Positions 32,046 through 43,310 of a DNA stretch of 64,000 nt are shown one piece after another. The stretch lies in assembly GCA_002104905.1 (NCBI GenBank), contig MCFE01000113.1, forward strand, positions 1-64,000, in the 5' to 3' direction. The position numbers were made by a program, and so were the translations under genes. Below the pieces are notes generated by a model, which ran no database searches, was not told where the DNA came from, and worked only from the letters and a program-made list of their open reading frames with translations. Source of the stretch: Basidiobolus meristosporus CBS 931.73. Taxonomy: Eukaryota; Basidiobolomycota; Basidiobolomycetes; Basidiobolales; Basidiobolaceae. Within the stretch, counting starts at the first letter, position 1. Each line of letters starts with the position of its first letter.

Positions 32046-35000
32046 CTGTCACTCTCTGCAATGTCTACTACTGCTATTACTAAAATTTTTCCCTCTGCTG
32101 AAAAGTTGGATGGATCTAACTACCAAGTGTGGAAGGTGAAGATGAAGATGCTGCTACAAGAAAGAGGCCTTTGGGATATTGTCATGGGAGAAGAATGCCC
32201 TCCTAAAAATGTGGGAGAGGAAGCCTTAAAGTATCAGAAGAAAGAACAAAGTGCCTTTAACTGCATTTGCCTTAATGTCAAGGACAAATTGCTAATTCAA
32301 TGCTCAAGAGCAAAAACAGCAAAGAATGCCTGGAAAGCATTGGAAGACACCTACCAGTCATGTTCAGCTGCCAAGAAAATGTATCTGAGAAGAAAATTCT
32401 TTACTACAAAGATGCTGCTAGGAGAAGAAATGAAAAATCTAATTAACAGAATTACTCTGCTGGTAGTTGAGATGGAATCAGTGGGTGTACCAACTACTGA
32501 TGAGGATGTGATAGTTACCATCCTGAATAGCCTGACAGACAAGTTTCAGGGCCTTGTATCAGCCCTAGAGTCCAGAACTGAAGATTTGACCTTAAATTAT
32601 GTATATGGAAGGCTCCTGGATGAAGAATTAAGAAAATCAAGCACCAATAAGAAGGAAGAAGAAAATGCTTTAATAAGCAATGATAACCAACAAAGGAGGT
32701 ACCCAAGACCCTACAAAGGCAACAGCAACCTGTTTTGTAACTACTGCAAAAGGAAAGGACACACATCAGACCGATGTCTCAAAAAGAAAGATAATTAGCA
32801 AAAGAAGCCTGAATATGGAAATGCTGCAACAACTGAAGATGGACTATTCATATCTGCACTAAATATGACCACAAACAAGGATTCTCAGATGTGGTATATT
32901 GACTCTGGAGCTTCTCAACACTTTACACACCAAAAAGAACTTTTTACCCAATATCAAGAAATTCCAATTAAGAAGGTTTTCATGGGTGACAATAGAACAC
33001 TTGATGCAGTGGGAGAAGGAACTATCCAAGTAAACCTTAGAAGCAGTGAAGGAAGCCATACACTGACCTTTAAAGAAGTACTCTATGTACCAGAAATAGC
33101 CAAGAACCTACTCTCTGTAACCAAGGCCACAGCAGAAGGACTCAGTTTCAGTTTTGACAATTCTGGATGCAGGATCACTGATCATAATGGTGCTCATATA
33201 GCTTCAGGCATCAGAGATCAGAATCTATACAAGTTGACTTATATTCCATCATATCTGGAAGCCAATATAAGTAACTTAAATGAAGAAACACCAATGCTTT
33301 GGCACAGGAGATTTGGACACATCAATTTTGATTATTTGCGTAAAATGATCAAAGATCAGCTAATTTCTGGAGTGAAAATTGATCCCCCAGCTATTTTGGA
33401 GCACTGTGAAGCCTGCATATATGGGAAACAAGCCAGACAACCGTTCAAGAGCTCTGGGTTAATCAAAACTAAGAAAAAATTAGATCTAATTCACTCAGAT
33501 CTGTGTGGACCTATGCAAAATTTATCCTTAGGCGGGATGAAGTATTTAATCACTTTTATTGATGATTATACAAGATACACATGGGTCTACTTCATGGAGA
33601 GAAAGGAAGAAGCTCTGTCTAAGCTCAGGGAGTTTAAAGCCATGGTGGAGAGAGAAACTGGTGAAAAAATTCAAGAAAATACGCTCTGACAATGGTGGAG
33701 AATATACCTCCAAACTGTTCATCCACTTCTGCAAAATTCATGGGATAAAGCAAGAGACTACTGTACCATACTCCCCATAGCAAAATGGAGTAGCAGAACA
33801 AGCTAACAGATCAATAATTGATATGGCAAGATCTATGATCCATGATCAAAAATTATCCTATGATTTTTGGGTGGAATCAGTTGCCACTGCTGTATGCCTT
33901 AAAAATAGGAGTTATAACAGAATACTTCGTGATTCTACTCCATTTGAAGCATGGTATGGATACAGACCAAGTGCAGAACATCTAAGAATATTTGGGTGTA
34001 CAGCATATGCCAAAAAACTGGCCGGAAATCAGTCAAAATTTGAGCCAAAAAGTGTAAAATGCATATTTTTGGGCTACTGCAATGAGAGTAAGGTATACAG
34101 ACTCTACAATACCAAAGCAAAGAAGCTGATCAAGTCCAGGGATGTGTTGTTTGATGAAAATTCAAAATTTTCACAAAAAATGACATCAGATGATGACAAA
34201 AATTTGATCTCAAGTCCACCAATTGTCAGGATTGAATCAGAGCAAAACAATGAAAATTTTTTCACTCCAGAGGACTCTACAACCATGGTTCAGCCAGAAT
34301 CAGTGCCCAGGAATATCCCAGAAGTGATCATTCCAGTATCAAATGCCCGGAGATCCAATTGGACAAGAAATAGCCCAAATTATTATATCAATGAGGGTAC
34401 AAACTTAGCCTATGCCTATTCAGTCCATATTGATGAGCCCCAGACTGTAAAAGAGGCCCTAAATAGCCCTCAGACAAAGTTTTGGAGATCTGCAATGACT
34501 GAGGAATATTGGGCCCTGATGGAAAATCAAACTTGGGACTTAGTCAAATTACCAATCAACTAAAAATCAATTGGATGCAGATGGGTCTTCAAGACAAAAT
34601 ACAAGGCTGATGGTACAATTGAAAGATACAAAGCAAGACTTGTAGCCAAAGGATACTCTCAAACAAAAGGACTTGACTATATTGAGAGTTTTGCACCGGT
34701 AGCCAAGTTTAATTCCATCAGATTAATATGGCTATTGCAGCCAAATATAAGTTTTTTATTCATCAAATGGATGTAAAAACTGCATTTTTGAATGGAGAAC
34801 TTGATGAGGATGTGTATATGGACTAGCCTGATGGGTTTGTTAACCAAGATAACCCCCATTTGGTCTGCAAGCTTAAAAAGTCACTATATGGTCTCAAACA
34901 ATCACCAAGAGCCTGGAATTGCAAGATAGATTCTTATTTGGAATCTTTGAGTTTCAAAAGGAGTAATGCTGACTATAGTATATATTATAAGCCAGATAGA

Positions 35001-36005
35001 GCAAATCCAGTTCTATTAGCTCTATATGTGGATGATCTTATTATAGCCGCCAATAACCTAGAAACATTGGAAGAGACTAAATCCAGCCTATCTAAGGAGT
35101 TCAAGATATCCAATCTAGGAGAACTTAGTTACTACTTAGGGATTAAGTTCTCCATAGACAGAAGTACCCAGACTATTACCCTAAGCCAATCCAAGTATAT
35201 TCAAGATATACTAAAGAAGTACAAAATGGAAGACTGTGAACCGGCAGCTACCCCAATGGAGACAAACCTTAACTTGGTCAAAACTCAACCAAATCAAGAG
35301 AGCTTGGTGCCATTTGAAAGCCCTGACTTTCCTTATCAATCTATGGTTGGCAGTCTGATGTATATCATGCTTGGAACACGTCCAGATATCTCATATTCAG
35401 TGGGAGTTGTCAGCCAACATAATCAGAACTATGGATCTGATCATATTGCAGCAGTTAAGCGGATTTTTAGATACCTAAAAGGAACTGCTGATATCTGCTT
35501 AAGATATACTTATAAGGATTCAGAACAGGATCTTGTGGGATACTCTGATGCTGATTGGGGACAAAATTTAGAAGACAGAAGATCCACCACAGGATACACC
35601 TTTCTTTACTGTAAAGGAGCAATTTCATGGAATTCAAGAAAGCAACCAACTGTAGCACTTTCCACCACAGAGGCAGAGTATATGGCAGCCTGTGAAGCTA
35701 CAAAAGAAGCAATGTGGTTAAGAAAGCTGTTTACAGATTTAGGCCTAGGTCAAAAAACGCCTATTACTTTATTTCAAGATAATCAAGGATGTATACAATT
35801 AGGTAGAAATCCAACTTTTCATGCTAGAACCAAGCACATAGATATTAGACATCATTTCATACGTGAAGCTATAGAGAATAACTTAGTTAGCTTAGTATAC
35901 TGTCCTACAGATGAAATGATTGCAGACATATTTACCAAACCATTAGCTAGAGACAAGTTTGAATATCTTAGGTCAAAATTAGGACTAGTCAGTATGAACA
36001 TTTAG
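32034..36005 (+). pseudogene. Copia gag-pol polyprotein, element 1, multiply broken
   Basis: Starts MSPELSLSAMS. Gag (32034-32798) has the UBN2-type core and a CCHC knuckle (CNYCKRKGHTSDRC). Then come protease (WYIDSGASQHF, ~32890), the GAG-pre-integrase zinc region (HRRFGHINF...CEAC, ~33300-33420), the integrase core (~33490-34000), reverse transcriptase (YVDD in ALYVDDLIIAA, ~35020) and RNase H ending at 36005. Lesions seen by comparison with element 2: TAG at 32796, one extra T near 33668, TAG at 33778, TAA at 34561, one base lost near 34728, and TAG at 34824. At each of these sites element 2 keeps the sense sequence. The RT-RNase H frame is intact from 34860 onward. Confidence 0.93.
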
Positions 36006-36016
36006 CTGAGTGGGAG

Positions 36017-36365
36017 TGTTGTAAAAATTTGTATTTCCACCTAAATATTCACCTAACTTGGTCACTTAGATCATCACCTTCAAATCCTAAAGAATACTGA
36101 CCAAATTCCTTGTTGGGATTTACTTAGAATATTTTCACCAAAATACCAGGTACCCAGAACATGAAAATTCTCAAAGTTGTCCAAACAGCCCCAAACTTTG
36201 CACACATGTTCTTGGGACCTTCCTTAACCTATTCTACATGTTTGTAATGCCAAGATCAGGTAAAAGTATAAATACTACTTTTACATTCAATAAATCATTA
36301 AGTGAAAACCACATAATCTACTTGTTCTCCCAATCACTTCCAATATCTCCAAGACTCTTACAACA
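36017..36365 (+). repeat. Right LTR of copia element 1
   Basis: 349 bp, TGTTG...CAACA, followed directly by the AGAAT target duplication. Confidence 0.95.
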
Positions 36366-36801
36366 AGAATGGCCATAGTAATGTAGGAGTTTGGGGCATA
36401 TTGCAGGTGATTGGGAAGATCTATAGACAATGAGTGAAGCAACCAAGTTTGGTATACTTTGGTGTAATAAAAGCTTAGAACACATAAAAGATTATATGCT
36501 GTATGTTGTATCTCCTATCTGACCATGTGCTTAGAGACATATGTTCTATTGGCACCAAAAAATATTACTTTGATAAGTAAAATAGCTGCCAATTGCAGAT
36601 TACGTTTCCTGTGGCACTATTATCCACCAACTCTAGTACTGGCTGATATAGGTGTTGTGTATCCACATATAAGATTCAAAGTTATTTCCTTGTCTCATTG
36701 CATCATGTGTTCTATTATCTCCTATGAAAGTCTTGTTAAGTGGAATGCATTCATATATAATTCATAGGAAGTAACCTCAATGAATAAGCAATTGAGATAT
36801 A
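36366..36801. other. AT-rich sequence with possible decayed LTR traces
   Basis: 36385-36430 weakly resembles the start of a reverse-oriented LTR (GTTTGGGGCATATTGCAGG...). No gene seen. Confidence 0.35.
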
Positions 36802-37145
36802 TGTTGTATGAGTCTTGGAGATACTGGAAGTGATTAGGAGAGCAAGTAGAATATATGATTTTCACTTTATGATTTATTGAATGTGAAAGTTGAATTAATA
36901 CTTTAACAGGGTCTTAGCAAAGCAAGCACATAGATCAGACTTAGAAAAGTCTCAAAAGCATGTGTACAAAGTCTGGGACTGCTTGGAAAACTTTGAGATT
37001 TCTGATTTTCTGGGTACCATATATTTTGGTGCAAATATTCCAAGTAAATCCTAACAAGGAATTTGGTCAGGATTCTCCGAGATTTGAAAGTAATGATCTA
37101 AGTGACCAAGGTGAATATTTAGGTGTAAATGCAAAGTTTACAACA
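36802..37145 (-). repeat. Degenerate solo LTR of the copia family, reverse orientation
   Basis: TGTTGTATG...TTTACAACA, 344 bp, aligns along its whole length with the reverse of the element 1 LTR but with many substitutions. No target duplication remains (ATATA versus TCCAA), as expected for an old insertion or a recombined copy. Confidence 0.8.
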
Positions 37146-37351
37146 TCCAATACTCATATAACAATATTTGCAACTATACGCTGTATTGTACGGAAATTGG
37201 CTTGAATTATGGCTTCTAACCTGCGTATTTCATGGTGCTATATTCTTTGAAATAGTATGGCTTTAGATGCTATCAGCACCTGCCAGTCTGTCCAAGTTAC
37301 CTCAATTGCTTTGCACTACTCCCCAAGCATTGATTGTTGCTAGATCTATAA

Positions 37352-37698
37352 TGTTGTAAGAGTTTTGGGGATATTGCAAGTGATTGGGAGAACGAGAAGA
37401 TTATGCGGTTCTCACTTAATGATTTATTGAATGTCAAAGTAGTGTTTATACTTTACATAGTCTTGGCCAAAAAAACACGTAGCATATATTTAGGAAGGTT
37501 TTAAGAACATGTGTGCTAAGTTTGGGGCTGTTTGGACAACATTGTGATATTTCATGTTTTGGGTATCTGATGTTTTTGGTGAAAATATTCTAGGTATATC
37601 CCGACAAGGAATCTGGTGAATATTCTCTAAGATTTGAAGGTAACAATCTGTGACTAAGCTAGGTGAATATTTAGGTGGAATTACAAATTCTTACAACA
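37352..37698 (-). repeat. Degenerate solo LTR of the copia family, reverse orientation
   Basis: TGTTGTAAG...TTACAACA, 347 bp. No matching flanking duplication found. Confidence 0.82.
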
Positions 37699-37733
37699 AA
37701 AAGTACCATATTTGCTTTATGGTAGGTCCTATA

Positions 37734-37790
37734 TGTTGTAAAAATTTAGAATTCCACCTAAATATTCACCTAGCTTAGTTACATATCGTT
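37734..37790 (+). repeat. Truncated LTR, forward orientation
   Basis: First ~55 bp of the LTR (TGTTGTAAAAATTTAGAATTCC...), then unrelated AT-rich sequence. With the end of the preceding reverse LTR it forms an inverted repeat separated by 35 bp. Confidence 0.75.
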
Positions 37791-38641
37791 ACAATATATA
37801 TATAAATATATAGCCACCATCGAACTTCCCTTCTTAATACCACAAGTCACCTTTAAGCTTGTACTGGCGCTTTGCTTAGAATTCTGACAAAATATAGAGG
37901 AGCAGCAAATATGATCATCCACTTGCCAGTTGAAATTGATTGATGAATTATGGATTTGATGGCAACTCAGGAATAACTGATCATCTTTGCTGGATCTTTT
38001 GCCAGCATTCTAATCAACAGCGCTTTTGGAAAAGGTCTGGTCAGCTGCTATAGTTATATATGTAATATACTTCCAACACTGCACTATGATACATAATAAA
38101 CACGTGATGCTGCATTCCAATGTAGCAAGGGCTAGTCAAGGGACAACATTCCAGTGTTGGTGCCAAAGGACTGAAACATCCATTCCCAATTCGAACCAGG
38201 TAACTGAAGAAGTGAGCGCTGCATGAAATCAATTGCACACTACAATGAATGTAACAAATACATTGAAAACAATCGGGTTCTGTGGTCTGGTCCATCATTT
38301 TGGAGAATAGCTATGAAACATGGCGTTGCGGCTCTGAGAAACATCCACGTTTCTTCAGCAGAGGAGCAAACGCCAAATTTGGGCCCATGACGGAAAACTT
38401 GGAACATTTGTATCATGCGCTATATACCATACCAGCGTCATCCACAAAGATTCGAAGTCCTTGAATCGGTAGATCATGCTGGGTGTGCATTTCATGGAGA
38501 CATAGGAGGTGACTGCATCCAACAGCCTGAACGAGGAGCGGCAGGTACAAATCCCAACTGAATATAAGGAAGATGCTCCCCTTCTTGGTCCCTTCGATCG
38601 CTCTATTGAGACTGTACAGCCGCTTCATCTCTTTGTATAAG
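37791..38641. other. Intergenic, no gene recognised
   Basis: Begins with a TA-rich run (37788-37812). Otherwise no coding or repeat signal that I can support. Confidence 0.5.
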
Positions 38642-39097
38642 ATGTGCCGGACTCCATGCTGCTGGTATCTCTGCCTGATCTTCACGCTTCTCTTCCACAC
38701 CAGTCTGGTGAACTCCCAAGTACCAGTCCAGCCGAGTAGTCTATCTAGTCTGACCTCAAGCTCCAGTACTGCCGGGAGTTTCCTGAACCCAACTCCAACC
38801 ACTGCCCAGCAAACTGGCGCAAATGTAGCCCCTCCAGCTCCACCACCACCACCACCACTGATTACCGAAACCACCACGATCATCGTGTTGCCAACCATAT
38901 CGAGCACCAACACCAGTCCCACACACAGAGGACCAATCCATACTCGCTCGGAATTGAAGTCATCAACCCATACAGCCAGCGCGATTCGTGTTGATACTAC
39001 GTCCCCACCACGTGCCTGGAGTGGTTGTCGAACGAACCAACCTCATGCCTATTTGGGGCTAATTCTTACGAGTTGGATCTACACCATGCTTCGATGA
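38642..39097 (+). CDS. Small secreted Ser/Thr/Pro-rich protein, unassigned
   Basis: 151 residues from MCRTPCCWYLCLIF, which gives a convincing signal peptide ending near LVNSQ. The frame is open from an ATG at 38573. The mature part is rich in Ser, Thr and Pro, with a run of eight prolines, and is probably O-glycosylated and disordered. The C-terminus ends in a hydrophobic stretch (AYLGLILTSWIYTMLR) after polar residues, which might act as a GPI-attachment signal, but the omega site is not obvious. It converges with RPL5 (134 bp between stops). Could also be a chance open frame; no homologue is known to me. Confidence 0.45.
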   Translation: MCRTPCCWYLCLIFTLLFHTSLVNSQVPVQPSSLSSLTSSSSTAGSFLNPTPTTAQQTGANVAPPAPPPPPPLITETTTIIVLPTISSTNTSPTHRGPIHTRSELKSSTHTASAIRVDTTSPPRAWSGCRTNQPHAYLGLILTSWIYTMLR

Positions 39098-39231
39098 CTC
39101 TTGCCAACAGCCCTCATCCACCCCTACATACACCTACACATACCACACGCCTAATAAATACTGCTGGCAAATGAGATTCGATGAACCTATGATTTTTATT
39201 GCCGTTAAATAAATGGTACACAGGGGGGAGT

Positions 39232-40250
39232 TTATTGTTGGGAACGAGCGAAAGCAGCCTTCTTTTGCTCGACCTTGTTGCGGCGTTGCTTGAGGTTGAG
39301 CTTGACTTTGTGGTAACGCTTGGTCTTCTCTCCTTGAGCGGGCTTCTTCTTCTCGGTGGGCTTGAAGGTAGGATCCTCGCGAATCTTTTGGTGGGCGGCC
39401 TCGTACATCTCTTCGACGTTATCTTCGTTGAGGCCAGCTTCGAGGTACTTGGCGAATTGACGCTTGTACTTGTCCTCATCTTCTTCGGCGAGGTAGCTCA
39501 TGTACTCGGCAACGTGGCCACCATAAAGGTAGCTACGGAGAACTTCAGAGTCCAAAGACTTGGATTCAGCATCATAACCAGGGAAACGGTTCTCGGAGTG
39601 GGGAATGAAGATGCCACCATCGGAGGCACCCTTAAGGGCGGCGAAGACACGGGAACCGGTGGTGGTGCGCTTCAAACCAACATCGAGGAAGGCCTTGAAA
39701 GGACGAGGAGCATCCTCAAGCTCTTCAACAAGAGAGATGGTGCCATCGGCTTCCTCAACACCTTGGTACTTGTCAGCAAGGCCAAGCTTGGTCAAGACAC
39801 GACGAGCTACGAGGAGACCGGTGCAGTAGGCAGCGGAGTAGTTGGTCAAACCAACCTTGACACCGTATCTGGGCAACTCATGGGAGTAGGCGGAGGCCAA
39901 GACGAAGTCACCTTGGATCTTGGCGTAGACGATTTGGCAGATGACGTCGGTGTTGGTGAAACGAACGACCAGTCTGTATTTGGGGGAGTTGTATTTGTTC
40001 TTGGCTTGGACAACAAGTCTCTTACGAGCGTAGTAGTCGGTCTTTCCCTCTGAAACAACCGTGTTAACCCAGCGATATCCCGCGCGGTACATCCACTAGC
40101 ACATACCTCTTCTTCTTCTGTACTTCACTTGGAAGCGCTTGAAGTAAGCTTTATTCTTGACGAGTTTGACGAAAGGCTAGGCAAATCCCAGTTAGAACCA
40201 ATCTATCGCGGCAAGGGGTGCATCCATCGACACCCGTAGACACTTACCAT
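39232..40250 (-). CDS. RPL5: 60S ribosomal protein L5 (uL18)
   Basis: Binds 5S rRNA and sits in the central protuberance of the large ribosomal subunit. Three exons: 40248-40250 (ATG only), 40107-40176 and 39232-40049, giving 296 residues (human RPL5 is 297). The second exon supplies PFVKLVKNKAYFKRFQVKYR, exactly the family start after Met. EGKTDYYARKRLVVQAKNKY then follows across intron 2. Introns of 71 and 57 nt both have GT...AG ends. Downstream of the stop an AATAAA lies at about 39195-39200 (minus). Codon use is strongly biased towards C-ending codons, as expected for a highly expressed gene. Confidence 0.96.
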
Positions 40251-40856
40251 ATTAAGATCAAAGACACCGAGGAGCAAGGAAAGATCCTGGCGCCACCGAT
40301 CAAACAAATTTATATGATGGATGCGGTTTTTTTCATTTCCCTCACCTGTTGATCTATGGGGTGTCGAGGGATCCGATGCAATTCCGTGTAAATCCCAGAT
40401 GGAACATATTTAATACATTGATCCCATCACCCCGTCTGTGGAATGGGTGAGATGCGGGCCAAGATTTTCCCGTAGGACTGCTTCTATGTTGACAATTCGA
40501 TACGGTACCTGCAGCCTCGCAGCAGTGGGATTGTTCGATATGTTTGAGGTTCTAACTGAACATGAAAAACGTCCTGCTTGCATACACCCTGAGCCTCCAC
40601 CGATCTTTTAAAAGCGTGATGCTGGCTAGCCTCTTCTCCCCTTTAGCCGCATACATTTCTTCGTCTTCGTTTTGAATTGTGTTTACCTTAGCTGTTAGGT
40701 ATGTGGTATTTTGAGGGTGCGTACTGGTGCTGAAGTCATAACCCTGATATCTCTCTTAGTGAACGCCATCGCGGATATTCCTTGTATCATACTCATCGCA
40801 ACTAATTCCAAGTACCCTCATTCCAAAGCCCACCGTGGTGCTCTCCTGAATTACCC
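40251..40856. other. Divergent promoter region of RPL5 and the Sel1 protein, with a probable 5' UTR intron
   Basis: 40699-40759 has GTATGT and TTAG ends and a length (61 nt) like other introns here. Removing it joins a leader to the sequence just before the ATG at 40857. Otherwise no coding signal. Confidence 0.45.
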
Positions 40857-41842
40857 ATGAATGCTCTAAAGCAGGCTTTTTGGAAGCCAAAGCAACCAGA
40901 GAGTATCCCGGAAACCAGTGCGACTTTCCCCCCTCCAGTTTCCTATCTCAGTCGCAACAAATCCTCTGGCGAGCTCGAGGCTCCCAGAGGTCGCACCAAT
41001 CCCACATCCCATAAGGGCTTCTCAACTCTCAACAGCCCCCTCACAAATCCCTTGTCAGCCGCAACCAACTCGAAGAGTTCCCCGTCTTTACCTATCAAGG
41101 GAAACACTCAGGATGGAGAAGATTTTTCGACCTGGGTGCCGTACAAAGCCACAGACAAGGACAATCCCTCAGTAATCACACTAGCAGACAAGTATGTGCA
41201 ACAGGCGATACAGTGCCATGAACACAATCAATTGGAAAAAGCCGCCCACTTCTTTAGGCTTGCCGCTTGTCAAGGATCACCTGTTGGGTTGTTCCTCTAT
41301 GGGATATCGTTGAGGCATGGATGGGTAATGTCAGTTTTCGGGATATATAACATTGGTCGAAAATGGGTAAAGATGAGGGAATACTTGGCTTGCCTATACA
41401 CATGAACCAATATTCTGTGGGATTCACTCAACCAACTCTTTCTTGACTCTAGGGATGTAAAGTGAATCCACAAGTGGCATTTCAATGCCTTCAGAAGGCT
41501 GCAGAGTATGCGGTGTTTGACTTGAACAACCTCACGAACAACACAAACCTCTCGGCGGCCAAGCATGAGTTGGTTCTGGCGATATACGAGCTGGGTGTGT
41601 GTTTTCAGCATGGCTGGGGTGTGTCCAAAAACAAGTCCACCGCTGTGTACTATTTCGAAATCGCTGCCAATTTGGGGGATCCAGACGCCCAGAATGATCT
41701 GGCTTTTTGCTACCTTCACGGACACGGGGTAAGAAAAAACCGCCATAAAGCAGCCAAATATTACCGGATGGCCCACGCCCAAGGGATGGGAGTGGTTGGA
41801 AACAGTTGGATATTTAAAGCAAAGTATGACAATTCTTTTTAG
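40857..41842 (+). CDS. Sel1-repeat protein of the Dsf2/Nif1 type
   Basis: Two exons, 40857-41324 and 41453-41842 (285 residues). The first ~100 residues are Ser/Pro-rich and disordered. Then come TPR-like Sel1 repeats: HEHNQLEKAAHFFRLAA, GLFLYGISLRHGWGCKVNP (across the 128-nt intron), ELGVCFQHGWGVSKNKS and DLAFCYLHGHGVRKNRHKAAKYYRMA. The order and the LRHGWGC signature fit fungal Dsf2/Nif1-like proteins; fission yeast Nif1 inhibits the Nim1 mitotic kinase. Length is shorter than those relatives, so function is only suggested. The splice choice restores HGWGC. Confidence 0.85.
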
Positions 41843-42069
41843 TATAGACTGGCTAGAGGACCTCCTTGGATTACTTCATTTTTGTACACTTGTCTTGCCC
41901 CCTATGTATCTTGTTTACTCCATCTTATCCTAGAACGGACTGTTATATCCGTCAACAAACATGTAAAGTTGTCTTTGGTATACATCGCCAAGTTATTGTA
42001 AGAAGATCAGTTGCCAACTGAGCAATAGTGGAATTGGCCAAATGGACTTTATCACCAGCGGAGCAAATT

Positions 42070-42822
42070 CTATTCATTATGTAGCAGTTCTTGGTCGAAA
42101 AGATAAAGTCCAAGTTGATCACGGCCAACACGCTGCAATTGCGTGGTGTAGTGAGCTAGTTCTGATACCATCTGCACCTCCTGAGTCAAGAAGTTTGATC
42201 TAAGGCGAAACGTCAGCGCATTTCAAGTGAAAATAGTGCCTTTGTACGCTTACTTAATAAAATTGACTAGTGCGGGATCCTCTACCTGGAGACCATGGAT
42301 TGAGGTCGCGATTAAGGACTGATTCACCTCTTTTTTTAACGAAAGGCTAGCCTCTGTCTAGCGGGTCAACCAAAAGTTATTCAGCAAGCATTTTACGTGC
42401 CACTTTACCAAATACGCTGTATGCGGACTCCCATTCGGCTTTCGGTGACGCAATGGGAGCCAGTTGAACAACACCACCTCGCTTGTTCTGGTAATCAATA
42501 ATCTTCCAGGCATCTTCGTACTCCTAGTCAATCCCATGGTTTGCGTAAATTTTATGAAGTTTTGTATGCCAGGACAAAGAAAAGTAACCTTGTCCGAGAT
42601 TTTCTTGAAGTATTTTTCCAAGCCCTATGAAAGAAGGTGTGGGTTGAGTTATTGTTCTAGTGCTGAAGTGGTTACCTCCGCGCTAACCGGTAACGCAACG
42701 TCACAGCCTCCAAAGTATGCCGAGGCAGACAGATGAATGTAGTGAGAAGTATACTTGAGAACTATTTGCTGATTAAGCAAGTCCTCTGAAGCGGTGGCAA
42801 AGTTCTGCTTGGCGAGCGACAT
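42070..42822 (-). CDS. Ferritin-like protein lacking most ferroxidase ligands, intron-rich paralogue
   Basis: Hidden by five short exons: 42688-42822, 42589-42624, 42416-42523, 42254-42357 and 42070-42199 (170 residues). All four introns (54-65 nt) have GT...AG ends and keep frame. It starts MSLAKQNFATASE, identical to the neighbouring ferritin, and follows its four-helix fold to QLQRVGRDQLGLYLFDQELL. Compared with the neighbour (human H-chain numbers), Glu27 is Lys, Tyr34 is His, His65 is Asp, Glu107 is Lys, and Gln141 is Glu; only Glu62 remains. It therefore should not oxidise iron itself and may be a structural partner in mixed cages, as the L chain is in animals. The donor of intron 3 (GTATTT) is weak, so that junction is less certain; a decaying gene is the alternative. 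Confidence 0.75.
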
Positions 42823-43310
42823 GGTTTCCAGAGATCTTATTCGTGGTGAGAGCTGGTTGAGTCAACCCAGCCTTTTAAGCAGCAGTATGATGACGGAGCC
42901 CCCATCCAAATCCCAGTCCTCATATTCAGACTTTCCCATATATGGCAATAGTTGGTCACTTTGTTTTATATATCACAATAATAAGCTGCGTTCCATCAGG
43001 TGAGAGAATCCGTTTTGCAGGAGTTGAATGGGATAGAGAAGTGCGGGACGTCACTGGTCAACCTAATGCGCAAAGAATCCCCATCGCCTATTCACCGGAA
43101 TACCATGGGGATCGCATTTCTTGGGAAATGATAGGTGGAGACTCAGCACTCCCTGGCCAAGCCACTAGAATGTGTGCTACTCAATCCATCGTTAGACATG
43201 CCGATGAAATTTGGTGGTTGGGATTAAGAAACCTGAGAGCCCTCGGTAGCATATAAAGCATTCCTAGGTTCCTTCAGACCTCATTTTCACTCCTCTTGCT
43301 GATCATCAAT
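42823..43310. promoter_or_regulatory. Shared divergent promoter region of the two ferritin genes
   Basis: 488 bp between the start codons. A TATAAA at 43252-43257 lies 54 bp before the plus-strand ferritin start. A weaker CTTAAAAG on the minus strand lies near 42870. GATA-type cores (e.g. ATGATAGG near 43128) occur, but I cannot show they are regulatory. An open frame (42942-43256) fills much of the region but has no recognisable family. Confidence 0.5.

Larger units (their letters stand above)
31681..36365 (+). mobile_element. Ty1/copia LTR retrotransposon, element 1 (complete but inactivated)
   Basis: 4685 bp, bounded by 349-bp LTRs (31681-32029, 36017-36365) that start TGTTG, end CAACA and differ at about five positions by eye. 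It is flanked by the 5-bp target duplication AGAAT (31676-31680, 36366-36370). A primer-binding site follows the left LTR, and a purine-rich tract (GAGTGGGAG) precedes the right LTR. Domain order gag-protease-integrase-RT-RNase H is that of copia elements. Coding lesions make it non-autonomous. Confidence 0.97.

Noticed and set aside
39199-40053. 284-codon plus-strand frame over RPL5
   Set aside because: Antisense shadow; RPL5 on the minus strand is unambiguous.
42942-43256. 104-codon plus-strand frame in the ferritin intergenic region
   Set aside because: It spans the TATA box of the ferritin gene and has no recognisable family; more likely promoter DNA.
42823-43310. Iron-responsive RNA element in front of ferritin
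   Set aside because: No CAGUGN hairpin with a bulged C was found near the start codon, and most of the region lies upstream of the TATA box.
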